DNA of 6,079 nt from Nocardioides sp. (GCA_003519585.1 DOWL01000198.1:32111-38189); one strand, 5' to 3'; shown: positions 1-6,079, numbered from the stretch's first letter. Numbers and translations are program-made. The notes: generated by a model not told the origin, from the letters alone.

Positions 1-728
1 GCTTCGAGGGTCAGCCCGTGCGCCGGAGCCACCGCGACCGCGGAGTCGCGCTGCGCCGCCGCCAGCACCTCTCCCGCCCAGGCGACGTCCCGTCGCCCCT
101 CGCCGATCGCCAGCAGGCAACCGACCAGGGAGCGGACCATGCTGTGGCAGAACGCGTCGGCCCGCACGTGTGCGACCAGCAGGCCGTCCGGCTCCCGAGC
201 CCAGACCAGGTCGAGGAGGGTCCTGATCGTGGTCGCCCCCTCACGTCGCTTGCAGAACGCCGCGAAGTCGTGCTCGCCCACCAGGGCCGCCGCGGCGGCG
301 TTCATCAACGCCTCGTCGAGCGGACGTCCCCAGGTGAGGGCATAGCCGCGCCGCAGCGGGTCGGCGAGCTCGGGCCGGTCGGCCACCCGGTACGCGTACC
401 GACGCCACAGCGCCGAGAAGCGCGCGTCGAACGCCTCCGGCGCCTGCACCGCGCGGTGCACGCGCACGTCCGACCCGATCACCCCGTTGACCCGCCGGGC
501 GAGCCGCTCCGGCCCCTCCGGCAGCTCGTCGAGGTCGAGGTGCACGACCTGGCCGCGGGCGTGCACTCCAGCGTCGGTCCGGCCCGCGCAGGTGAGCGTG
601 ACCTCGGGGACCCGCAGCACGGTTGCCAGCGCGGCGGACAGGTCACCCTCGACGGTGCGCAGCCCCGGCTGCGCGGCCCAGCCGTGGAAGCCGGAGCCGT
701 CGTAGGCGACGTCGAGACGGATCCGCAC
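1..728 (-). CDS. truA: tRNA pseudouridine(38-40) synthase TruA, 3' end cut by window edge
   Basis: TruA converts uridines 38, 39 and 40 of the tRNA anticodon arm to pseudouridine in the cytoplasm. Translation from a GTG at 728-726 gives 242 residues with no stop before the window edge. It opens MRIRLDVAYDGSGFHGW, the typical TruA N-terminus. The catalytic motif CAGRTDAGVHA follows, with the nucleophile Asp52 (codon 573-575). RRYAYR around residues 109-114, HDFAAFCKRREG and FCHSMVRSLVG around residue 197 are also family motifs. The end, APAHGLTLE, is the usual near-C-terminal motif, so probably only about 10-20 residues are missing. No other ATG, GTG or TTG lies in frame just upstream, so the GTG is the best start. 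A GAGGAA on the minus strand (743-748) is 14 nt away, a long spacing for a ribosome binding site. The gene is commonly downstream of rplQ, but here three genes separate them, so it probably has its own promoter in 729-827. The identification rests on family motifs seen directly. Confidence 0.96.
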   Translation of the reverse strand, partial: MRIRLDVAYDGSGFHGWAAQPGLRTVEGDLSAALATVLRVPEVTLTCAGRTDAGVHARGQVVHLDLDELPEGPERLARRVNGVIGSDVRVHRAVQAPEAFDARFSALWRRYAYRVADRPELADPLRRGYALTWGRPLDEALMNAAAAALVGEHDFAAFCKRREGATTIRTLLDLVWAREPDGLLVAHVRADAFCHSMVRSLVGCLLAIGEGRRDVAWAGEVLAAAQRDSAVAVAPAHGLTLE

Positions 729-747
729 CTGCCGAAGCGTAGTTCCT

Positions 748-810
748 CGTCGAGTGACGCGAGGGTGCTGTGAAATGGGCCGGTTCGCAGCACTTTCTCG
801 TCACTCGACG
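748..810. repeat. 63-bp imperfect palindrome in the truA/flavoprotein divergent intergenic region
   Basis: The outer arms CGTCGAGTGACG (748-759) and CGTCACTCGACG (799-810) are exact reverse complements. An inner pair, GTGCTG (765-770) and CAGCAC (788-793), is also exact. Of the five bases between them on each side, two positions are Watson-Crick, two would be G-U wobbles in RNA and one is a mismatch, giving 20 of 23 Watson-Crick pairs. The 17-nt centre (771-787) can pair further through GAA (772-774) and TTC (784-786). It is not a standard terminator: it lies between two divergent starts and has no T tract. It could be a dispersed palindromic repeat of the REP/MITE type, a long operator, or a cruciform-forming control element. 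Copy number cannot be judged from this window. Confidence 0.8.
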
Positions 811-815
811 CCAAC

Positions 816-821
816 TAGGCT
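816..821 (+). promoter_or_regulatory. Probable -10 element for a leaderless flavoprotein transcript
   Basis: TAGGCT fits the actinobacterial -10 pattern TAnnnT. It ends six bases before the GTG at 828, the spacing expected when transcription starts at or next to the start codon. No Shine-Dalgarno sequence lies before the GTG (only GGAAC), which supports a leaderless mRNA. The -35 region would fall around 792-798, inside the right half of the palindrome, and shows no good TTGACA match. A protein bound to the palindrome could therefore affect this promoter; that is inference. Confidence 0.5.
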
Positions 822-827
822 GGAACG

Positions 828-2534
828 GTGGCAGACCCCGCAATCATCCTGGTGTCCGAGCACTACGCCGACACCCTGCTCGAGGTGTTCTACCGGCGCT
901 ACGGGCACGACTACGTCCTTCGCTCCGCGCGTTCGTGCACCGAGGCCGAGAAGATCGCCCAGGAGATCAAGGACTCCGGCGAGGCGGTGGCGCTCTTCGT
1001 CAGCGACTCCCGGCTCCCCGACGTCCAGCACATGTTCGAGGCGGTGCACCGTTTCCGGCTCGTTCTCCCGACCGCGCGCCGGGTGATCGCGGCGCATTGG
1101 GACTACTTCCTGCACGACGCCGAGGAGCTACGCGCCGGGCTGGCGAGAGGCAAGTACGACGCGTACCTGCTGATGCCCCGCGGCAACCGCGACGAGGAGT
1201 TCCACAACGCGATCACCGAGCTGCTCTCCGACTGGACGGCCACCGTGCCCCAGCCCGAGGTGGTGAGCGCGAAGGTCATCTCCCCGGCACATGACGGCCT
1301 CACCATGGCGATCCGGGACTTCCTCGACCGGATGGGCATGCAGAACAGCGTGTACGACCCTCACGACCCCCACCTCGCGGAGTTCATGCCGCGTCTCTAC
1401 GAGGAGCTCGGCACCGACCAGCCCCGCTATCCCGTCGTCTGGTCGCCGGCCCGCGGAGCGATCCAGGCCTCCTCGGTGCGTGACGTCGCCCGCTCGATCT
1501 ACCCCCGCACCTACGACGAGGACGACGAGGTCGTCGACCTGGCTGTCGTCGGAGCCGGACCGGCCGGGCTCGCGGCCGCGGTGTACGCCGCCTCCGAAGG
1601 GTTGACCGTGCGCGTGCTCGAGGCCGAGGCGGTGGGTGGCCAGGCCGGCACCAGCTCGATGATCCGCAACTACCTCGGCTTCCCGCGCGGCATCTCCGGG
1701 ATGCGGCTGGCGCTGCGGGCGCGCAACCAGGCGATCCGCTTCGGCACCCGTTTTCTCACCGGCTGGGAGGTCACCGGCTTCGAGCCGGGCCGCGACGGCG
1801 CGCCGCACGTGCTGCGGTGCGAGGACGACGAGGTGCGCGCCCGGTCGGTGCTGCTCGCCACCGGCGTCGCCTACCGCAAGCTCGGCGTACCAACCCTCGA
1901 AGATCTGGTCGGCAACGGCGTCAACTACGGCGCCGCGATGACCGCTGGCCGCGAGATGGAGGGGTACGACGTCGTGGTGGTCGGCGGGGGCAACTCGGCG
2001 GGCCAGGCGGCACTGCACCTGTGCCGGTTCGCGGCGTCGGTGACCATCGTGGTCAGGCGTCCCGGGCTCGAGGAGACGATGTCGGACTACCTCATCAAGG
2101 AGATCGGCTACCAGGAGCGGATCGACGTCATGCCGTGCACGCGGGTGGTCGACGGCGGTGGTGAGGGCGTGCTCGAGTGGTTGACCCTCGAGGACACCAA
2201 CACCCGGGAGTGCACGCGCAAGGACGCCCGCGGGCTCTTCCTGCTGCTGGGCGCCGAGCCGCGCTGCGACTGGCTGCCTCCAGAGCTGGCCCGGGACAAG
2301 AACAGCTTCGTGCTCACGGGTCGTGACGTGCCGCGTGATCAGTGGGTCGACGGGATCCCACCCGCCAACCTGGCGACCACCGTGCCCGGCGTCTTCGCGG
2401 CCGGCGACATCCGCTCCGGCTCGATGAAACGGGTCGCGGCCGCGAGCGGCGAGGGCGCCTCCGTCGTACCCCTCGTCCACTCCTTCCTCGCCCCCACCCC
2501 TGAGGACGAGGAAGCGGTCGCACCTGTGGGCTAA
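828..2534 (+). CDS. Pseudo-receiver / thioredoxin-fold / thioredoxin-reductase-like FAD-dependent oxidoreductase
   Basis: This 568-residue protein has three parts. Residues 1-138 resemble a response-regulator receiver domain (AIILVSEHYADTLLEVFYRRYG, LFVSDSRLPD, YDAYLLMPRG). Residues 145-228 look like a thioredoxin/glutaredoxin-type fold without cysteines (SPAHDGLTMAIRDFLDRMG, then PVVW). Residues 236-568 are a class II pyridine-nucleotide-disulfide reductase module. In it, GAGPAG at 242-247 with Glu265 binds FAD, GGQAG lies at 270-274, ATGVAYRKLGVP at 344-355, and GGGNSAG at 386-392 followed by Arg410-Arg411 points to NADPH. GVFAAGDI at 521-528 is the C-terminal FAD motif. The CxxC pair of true thioredoxin reductases is absent: the site reads YGAAMTAG (367-374). 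In the receiver, Asp60 remains, but the usual acidic pair, Thr/Ser and Lys appear replaced (Ser10-Glu11, Ala89, Met116). It is probably a soluble flavoenzyme moving electrons from NAD(P)H to an unknown acceptor; database names such as fused response regulator/thioredoxin-disulfide reductase would overstate its function. GTG 828 is chosen for the -10 spacing and immediate domain start. Its stop overlaps that of the convergent kinase gene. Confidence 0.9.
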   Translation: MADPAIILVSEHYADTLLEVFYRRYGHDYVLRSARSCTEAEKIAQEIKDSGEAVALFVSDSRLPDVQHMFEAVHRFRLVLPTARRVIAAHWDYFLHDAEELRAGLARGKYDAYLLMPRGNRDEEFHNAITELLSDWTATVPQPEVVSAKVISPAHDGLTMAIRDFLDRMGMQNSVYDPHDPHLAEFMPRLYEELGTDQPRYPVVWSPARGAIQASSVRDVARSIYPRTYDEDDEVVDLAVVGAGPAGLAAAVYAASEGLTVRVLEAEAVGGQAGTSSMIRNYLGFPRGISGMRLALRARNQAIRFGTRFLTGWEVTGFEPGRDGAPHVLRCEDDEVRARSVLLATGVAYRKLGVPTLEDLVGNGVNYGAAMTAGREMEGYDVVVVGGGNSAGQAALHLCRFAASVTIVVRRPGLEETMSDYLIKEIGYQERIDVMPCTRVVDGGGEGVLEWLTLEDTNTRECTRKDARGLFLLLGAEPRCDWLPPELARDKNSFVLTGRDVPRDQWVDGIPPANLATTVPGVFAAGDIRSGSMKRVAAASGEGASVVPLVHSFLAPTPEDEEAVAPVG

Positions 2535-3442
2535 CCCAGCTCGTGTCGGTACGGCGGGTCGGCGCCGGGCCGGGAGACGGTCACGGCGGCGGCGCGAGCG
2601 GCGTGCTCGAGGACCTCGGTGACCTCGGCCCGCGGGAGTGAGGCGAGGGCGGCGCGAGCGTCGGCGCCGAGCCGGCCGCGCTCCCACAGCGCATCGATGA
2701 GCCCGGCGCCGAAGGTGTCGCCCGCGCCGATGGTGTCCGCGACGACGACCGGCCGGGACTCGATCTCGACCGGGCCCTCGCGGTCGAGCCAGAGCGCCCC
2801 GTCGGCCCCACGGGTGACCGCCACCGCCGCGGGACCGAGCTCCAGCAACGCCGCAGCGGAGTCGGCGAGGGAGCGGCCCGGGTAGAGCGCCTCCAGGTCC
2901 TCGTCGCTGGCCTTGACCAGATCGGCGACCGCGACCATCCGCTCCACCGTCGCCACCAACTCCGGACCGGTGCCGGTGACCGCGGGACGGGCGTTGACGT
3001 CGTAGGTCACCGTGGCTCGCTCCCGCAGCCGGGTCAGCAGCGCGAGCACGTCGTCGGCGCCGGGCGCCAACACCGCACCGAGCGAGCAGGTGTGGGCCAC
3101 GAGAGGGTCCTCATCGTCGGGCACCGGTAGCAGCCGCCAGTCGAGGTCGAAGGAGTACTCCGCCGCCCCGGCGGTCCCGATCGTGGCGCGGGCGGTCGAC
3201 GTGTGCTCCACCGCGCCCGGGTCGGTGGCCAGCGTGACCCCGGCCCGTTCGAGGTGCGCCGCGATCATGGCGCCGTGATGGTCGCGGGCGAAACTGGTGG
3301 CCAGCCGGGTGGGCCGGCCCAGCCGGGCCAGGGCGACGGCCACGTTGGCGGCGCTGCCGCCGGCGTACTCGTGCAGATGGCCGCTCAACGTCTGCACGAT
3401 GTCGACCAGGGACTCCCCCACCACGAGTACGCCGCGTTCCAT
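2531..3442 (-). CDS. PfkB-family carbohydrate kinase, fructokinase-like
   Basis: This 303-residue protein is a complete ribokinase/PfkB-fold kinase of usual length. It would transfer the ATP gamma-phosphate to a sugar hydroxyl in the cytoplasm. The N-terminus VLVVGESLVDIV and the motif YAGGSAANVAVALARLG (26-42) form the sugar-binding PfkB signature 1. KASDEDLEALYPG (177-189) resembles the corresponding stretch of fructokinases. DTIGAGDTFGAGLIDAL (236-252) is signature 2, containing the anion hole and the catalytic base Asp242. The substrate cannot be fixed: fructose is the best guess from the N-terminus and the KASDEDL segment, but other sugars or nucleosides are possible. The ATG at 3442 is directly followed by the family N-terminus; only a weak AGACAGG lies close upstream. 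Its TAG shares four bases with the TAA of the convergent flavoprotein gene. No sugar transporter, regulator or other sugar enzyme lies beside it in this window, so context does not reveal the pathway. Confidence 0.93.
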   Translation of the reverse strand: MERGVLVVGESLVDIVQTLSGHLHEYAGGSAANVAVALARLGRPTRLATSFARDHHGAMIAAHLERAGVTLATDPGAVEHTSTARATIGTAGAAEYSFDLDWRLLPVPDDEDPLVAHTCSLGAVLAPGADDVLALLTRLRERATVTYDVNARPAVTGTGPELVATVERMVAVADLVKASDEDLEALYPGRSLADSAAALLELGPAAVAVTRGADGALWLDREGPVEIESRPVVVADTIGAGDTFGAGLIDALWERGRLGADARAALASLPRAEVTEVLEHAARAAAVTVSRPGADPPYRHELG

Positions 3443-3515
3443 GGCCTGTCTCTACCACGACTCCGTGGCAGGATGACGCCGTGCCGGCGGCGAAGATCAT
3501 CGGGCTCGTGTCTCA
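3443..3515. other. Divergent intergenic region between the sugar kinase and reductase genes
   Basis: These 73 bases separate two divergent start codons and must hold both promoters and any control sites, unless a promoter lies inside a gene. A small hairpin, CCACG (3455-3459) with CGTGG (3464-3468) around a four-base loop, lies 12 bases upstream of the kinase ATG. I found no convincing TAnnnT -10 at leaderless spacing on either strand and no strong Shine-Dalgarno sequence before the GTG at 3516. The hairpin is short enough to arise by chance in such GC-rich DNA. Confidence 0.3.
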
Positions 3516-4418
3516 GTGACCCGATATCTCCTGTACGGCGCCGGGGCGGTCGGCGGTGTGATCGGCACGCGACTGCACCTCGCCGGCCACGAGGTGACCG
3601 TCGTCGCCCGGGGCGCCCATCTCGCCCGGATCCAGACCAACGGCCTGATCCTCGACACCGCCACCGGGCGGCACCAGGTCCGGCTCGCAGCCACCGACAC
3701 CGCGGCAGACGTCCACTGGACGGACGAGACCGTCGTCCTACTCGCGGTGAAGTCGCACCAGACCGAGGTGGCGCTCGCCGATCTGGCCGAGCACGCACCA
3801 CCGTCCACGCCGATCGTCTGCGCGCAGAACGGCGTGGCCAACGAGCCCGCGACCTTGCGCCGGTTCGCCCGCACCTACGCAGTCACCGTGATGCTGCCGT
3901 CGGAGCACCTCGAGCCGGGCGTCGTGGTCCAGGGCTGCCACCCGGTGCCCGGCATCCTCGACATCGGCCGCTATCCGGCGGGCACCGACGAGCTCGCCGA
4001 GCAGATCGCGGGTGATCTGCGGTTGGCCGGCTTCGAGTCAGTCCCGCGGGCCGACATCATGGCGTGGAAGTACCGAAAGCTGGTCACCAACACCGTCGGC
4101 GACGTCGCGACCGTGTGGCCCGAGCAGGCAGAGGAGCTGCAGCTCCTGGTGCGCGCCGAGTGCGAGGCGGTGCTCGCTGCCGCCGGCGTACCGCTGGTCA
4201 GCCACGAGGAGGACCAGGCTCGTCGCGGCGACCTGCTCCGGGGCCGCCCGGAGGTCGACGGCCCCAACTCGCTGGGCCAGAGCCTGGCGCGGGAGATGCC
4301 GACCGAGGTCGACTTCCGGGCTGGGGAGGTCGTGCTGCTGGGTCGGCTGCACCGCGTACCGACCCCGGTGACCGAGCGGCTCCAGCAGGAGGTACATCGG
4401 CTGGCCCGGTCCTGCTGA
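3516..4418 (+). CDS. Ketopantoate reductase family protein (PanE/ApbA-like 2-dehydropantoate 2-reductase)
   Basis: This 300-residue protein matches the ketopantoate reductase family in length and motif order. Family members reduce 2-dehydropantoate to pantoate with NADPH, a step in pantothenate and coenzyme A synthesis; many paralogs have other or unknown 2-keto-acid substrates. The N-terminal Rossmann motif GAGAVGG lies at residues 8-14. LAVKS (76-80), with a conserved Lys79, and QNG (104-106) are family signatures. The C-terminal domain has WKYRKLVTN (184-192), where Lys188 aligns with the catalytic lysine of PanE. NSLGQSLAREMPTEVDF (251-267) contains Ser252 and Glu264, matching conserved substrate-site positions. 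The GTG at 3516 is the natural start because MTRYLLYGAGAVGG follows at once; nearby upstream GTGs are out of frame. No other pantothenate gene is present here, so whether this is the pathway enzyme or a paralog is open, and no gene symbol is given. A hairpin terminator begins six bases after the stop codon. Confidence 0.9.
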   Translation: MTRYLLYGAGAVGGVIGTRLHLAGHEVTVVARGAHLARIQTNGLILDTATGRHQVRLAATDTAADVHWTDETVVLLAVKSHQTEVALADLAEHAPPSTPIVCAQNGVANEPATLRRFARTYAVTVMLPSEHLEPGVVVQGCHPVPGILDIGRYPAGTDELAEQIAGDLRLAGFESVPRADIMAWKYRKLVTNTVGDVATVWPEQAEELQLLVRAECEAVLAAAGVPLVSHEEDQARRGDLLRGRPEVDGPNSLGQSLAREMPTEVDFRAGEVVLLGRLHRVPTPVTERLQQEVHRLARSC

Positions 4419-4423
4419 AATGA

Positions 4424-4458
4424 CGATGACCCGCCCGATCAGCTCGGGCGGGTCATCG
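4424..4458. terminator. Probable bidirectional terminator between the reductase gene and rplQ
   Basis: A perfect 15-bp GC-rich stem is formed by 4424-4438 and 4444-4458 around the five-base loop TCAGC. It lies in the 54-bp gap between two convergent stop codons, 6 bases beyond the reductase stop and 15 beyond the rplQ stop. On the minus strand it is followed by TCATTTCAG, a weak T-containing tail; on the plus strand no T run follows. Actinobacterial terminators often lack a clear T tract, so it can plausibly stop transcription from both sides and end the ribosomal protein operon. Confidence 0.85.
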
Positions 4459-4472
4459 CGAAGCGGTCGTGC

Positions 4473-5072
4473 TCAGGCCTTGTCGGCGTCCTCGACGGAC
4501 TCCTCGGCAGCCTCAGCCTCAGGGGCCTCGTCGGCGGCTTCAGCCTCGGGAGCCTCCTCGGCAGCCTCGGCCTCAGGGGTCTCCTCGACAACGTCGGCCT
4601 CGGCCTCCGGAGCCTCAGCCTCCTCGACCTCGTCGGCTGCGGGAGCCGGCTCGGCCGCCTTGGGCTCGGCCTTCTTCCGCTCTGCCGACTTACTCCGTGC
4701 CGGCTTGGGGTCGTACTTCTCGGTCACCAGCTCGATGACCGCCATCGGGGCGTTGTCGCCCTTGCGCGGACCGATCTTGGTGATCCGGGTGTAGCCACCC
4801 GGCCGCTCCTCGAAGCTCGGCGCGATCTCGGTGAACAGCACGTGCACGACCGACTTGTCGCGGATGGTCTTGAGGACCTCGCGCCGGTTGTGCAGGTCGC
4901 CCCGCTTGGCCTTGGTGATCAGCTTCTCGGCCACCGGCCGCAGCACGCGGGCGCGCGCCTCGGTGGTGGTGATCCGGCCGTGCTCGAACAGCGCCGTGGC
5001 GAGGTTGGAGACGATCAGCTTCTGGTGCGCGGGGCTGCCGCCGAGGCGGGCACCCTTCTTGGGAGTGGGCAT
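4473..5072 (-). CDS. rplQ: 50S ribosomal protein L17 (bL17) with long acidic C-terminal tail
   Basis: bL17 is a large-subunit ribosomal protein located near the peptide exit. The N-terminus [41 protein letters not shown] and the segment around residues 92-118 ([25 protein letters not shown]) are clear L17 signatures. The conserved core ends near residue 120, close to the full length of bL17 in many bacteria (about 120-130 residues). Here 199 residues are present. After a short basic linker ([18 protein letters not shown]), a tail of about 55 residues consists almost only of Glu, Ala, Pro, Asp and Val. It includes three 9-residue repeats of the form (A/T)PEAEAA(E/D)E at 165-191. Such tails occur in other actinobacterial L17 proteins and are probably disordered. 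The ATG at 5072 has GAGAGA six bases upstream as a likely ribosome binding site. It follows rpoA in the same direction after 70 bases, so the two are probably cotranscribed. Confidence 0.97.
   Translation of the reverse strand: MPTPKKGARLGGSPAHQKLIVSNLATALFEHGRITTTEARARVLRPVAEKLITKAKRGDLHNRREVLKTIRDKSVVHVLFTEIAPSFEERPGGYTRITKIGPRKGDNAPMAVIELVTEKYDPKPARSKSAERKKAEPKAAEPAPAADEVEEAEAPEAEADVVEETPEAEAAEEAPEAEAADEAPEAEAAEESVEDADKA
4500..4580 (-). repeat. Three 27-bp in-frame tandem repeats in the rplQ tail
   Basis: Units at 4500-4526, 4527-4553 and 4554-4580 each encode nine residues of the pattern (A/T)PEAEAA(E/D)E. The first and third units differ at 2 of 27 bases, and the middle unit differs from the first at 5 of 27, mostly at third codon positions. 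The array is in frame and lies wholly inside the disordered acidic tail, so unit gain or loss would change tail length without breaking the gene. Confidence 0.85.
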
Positions 5073-5142
5073 CGTGGTTCTCTCATCTCTCCGGCCGTGT
5101 CAGGTACCGGGGTAGACGACCCGGGATGGGTCGGTTTGGGGT
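5073..5142 (-). other. rpoA-rplQ intergenic spacer with a small hairpin
   Basis: This 70-base spacer separates two genes of one likely operon. It holds the rplQ ribosome binding site (GAGAGA on the minus strand, 5079-5084). It also holds a six-pair GC-rich hairpin, CGACCC (5117-5122) with GGGTCG (5128-5133), around a five-base loop. The hairpin has no T run after it and is too short to be called a terminator with confidence; it could mark an RNA processing or mild attenuation point, or be chance. Confidence 0.35.
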
Positions 5143-6079
5143 CTAAAGCTGCTCGTCCTCGACGTACGCGTCGTCGTAGTCGTCGTCGCCGTACGCCGCG
5201 AGGGCGGCGTGCGGGTCGAAGCCCGGCGCGCTGTCCTTGAGCGAGAGGCCCATCTCGTGCAGCTTCGCCTTGACCTCGTCGATCGACTTGGCGCCGAAGT
5301 TGCGGATGTCGAGCAGGTCCTGCTCCGAGCGGCTGATGAGCTCACCCACGGTGTGGATGCCCTCGCGCTTGAGGCAGTTGTAGGAGCGGACGGTCAGCTG
5401 CAGGTCCTCGACCGGGAGGGCGAGGTCGGCAGCCAGCTGCTCGTCGACCGGCGAGGGACCGATGTCGATGCCCTCGGCCTCGACATTGAGCTCCCGGGCC
5501 AGGCCGAACAGCTCGACCAGGGTCTTGCCGGCCGAGGCGATGGCGTCGCGCGGCCGGATCGACGGCTTGGTCTCGACGTCGATGACCAGCTTGTCGAAGT
5601 CGGTGCGCTGCTCGACGCGGGTGGCCTCGACCTTGTAGGTGACCTTGAGGACGGGGCTGTAGATCGAGTCGACCGGCATCCGGCCGATCTCGTTGTCGGC
5701 ACCCTTGTTCTGGACGGCCGAGACGTAGCCGCGGCCACGCTCGACGACCAGCTCCATCTCCAACTTGCCCTTGTCGGACAGGGTGGCGATCTTGAGGTCG
5801 GGGTTGTGCACCTCGACACCGGCCGGCGGGGTGATGTCGGCCGCGGTCACGTCACCGGCACCCGACTTGCGGAGGTACATGGTGACCGGCTCGTCGTGCT
5901 CCGAGGAGACGACGAGGCCCTTGAGGTTGAGGATGATCTCGGTGACGTCCTCGGTGACGCCCTCGATGGTCGAGAACTCGTGGAGCACGGAGTCGATCCG
6001 GATGCTGGTGACCGAGGCACCGGGGATCGACGAGAGCAGCGTGCGACGCAGCGAGTTGCCGAGCGTGTAGCCGAAGCCG
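5143..6079 (-). CDS. rpoA: DNA-directed RNA polymerase alpha subunit, 5' end cut by window edge
   Basis: The alpha subunit dimerises to start RNA polymerase assembly, and its C-terminal domain contacts UP elements and activators. The 311 complete codons visible start in [35 protein letters not shown], the conserved alpha N-terminal dimerisation region. About 30 residues are therefore missing beyond the window edge, compared with a usual length near 340. The N-terminal domain continues through [15 protein letters not shown] and ends near [26 protein letters not shown]. The C-terminal domain has RSYNCLK (codons 5368-5388) and [11 protein letters not shown], which keep the positions matching the E. 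coli DNA-contacting residues Arg265, Asn268, Cys269, Lys298 and Ser299. The tail [18 protein letters not shown] is acidic, as in other actinobacterial alpha subunits. The gene reads into rplQ in the same direction, 70 bases away, in the standard order. Nothing in the visible part looks damaged. Confidence 0.98.
   Translation of the reverse strand, partial: GFGYTLGNSLRRTLLSSIPGASVTSIRIDSVLHEFSTIEGVTEDVTEIILNLKGLVVSSEHDEPVTMYLRKSGAGDVTAADITPPAGVEVHNPDLKIATLSDKGKLEMELVVERGRGYVSAVQNKGADNEIGRMPVDSIYSPVLKVTYKVEATRVEQRTDFDKLVIDVETKPSIRPRDAIASAGKTLVELFGLARELNVEAEGIDIGPSPVDEQLAADLALPVEDLQLTVRSYNCLKREGIHTVGELISRSEQDLLDIRNFGAKSIDEVKAKLHEMGLSLKDSAPGFDPHAALAAYGDDDYDDAYVEDEQL

Noticed and set aside
18..773. 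251-residue open frame on the plus strand
   Set aside because: It lies opposite truA, whose catalytic motifs are clear, and its Arg/Pro/Val-rich translation resembles no known protein. It is a high-GC antisense shadow.
2588..2660. Direct repeat GGCGGCGCGAGCG at 2588-2600 and 2648-2660
   Set aside because: Both copies are inside the kinase gene and encode alanine/arginine-rich helix segments; chance similarity is likely at this GC content.
1128..2687. 519-residue open frame on the minus strand
   Set aside because: It covers the flavoprotein gene antisense and runs into the kinase gene. Its Arg/Gly/Ala/His-rich translation shows no domain, as expected from GC-biased codons.
3455..3468. Small hairpin upstream of the kinase as a possible operator
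   Set aside because: Only five base pairs around a four-base loop, not enough to claim a regulatory site.
4420..4794. Ser/Ala-rich repetitive open frame on the plus strand
   Set aside because: It is the mirror of the rplQ acidic-tail repeats and contains the terminator hairpin, so it is not a surface protein gene.
5143..5988. rpoA read as a 281-residue gene starting at GTG 5988
   Set aside because: That GTG is an internal valine. The conserved alpha-subunit sequence [21 protein letters not shown] continues upstream in the same frame to the window edge.

Overview
The window is very GC-rich with a strong third-position G/C bias. The ribosomal, RNA polymerase and TruA proteins all read as actinobacterial. 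A long acidic tail on ribosomal protein L17, a likely leaderless start and GTG starts fit the same picture. The overall flavour suggests Nocardioidaceae or a related family, but that placement is an impression and not a demonstrated result.

Layout, left to right: (1) 1-728, minus strand, truA (tRNA pseudouridine synthase A), missing only its last few residues. (2) 729-827, a divergent intergenic region filled by a 63-bp imperfect palindrome (748-810), followed by a -10-like hexamer placed for a leaderless transcript. (3) 828-2534, plus strand, a three-part flavoprotein: a degenerate response-regulator receiver domain, a thioredoxin-fold-like middle and a thioredoxin-reductase-like FAD/NAD(P)H module without the CxxC redox pair. 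(4) 2531-3442, minus strand, a PfkB-family sugar kinase whose stop codon overlaps that of the flavoprotein gene. (5) 3443-3515, a short divergent gap. (6) 3516-4418, plus strand, a ketopantoate-reductase-family dehydrogenase. (7) 4424-4458, a perfect 15-bp-stem hairpin that probably ends transcription from both sides. (8) 4473-5072, minus strand, rplQ. (9) 5143-6079, minus strand, rpoA, missing its N-terminal end.

rpoA, rplQ and truA are neighbours in many bacteria, and here all three are still on the same strand. About 3.7 kb carrying three metabolic or redox genes with alternating orientation lies between rplQ and truA. The three inserted genes do not form an operon: the flavoprotein and kinase genes converge, and the kinase and reductase genes diverge. 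No shared pathway is evident from the sequence. The housekeeping part (rpoA-rplQ) is ordinary. The observations most worth a second look are the palindrome and the degenerate receiver/CxxC-less reductase fusion. I found no CRISPR array, tRNA, rRNA, transposase or phage gene.
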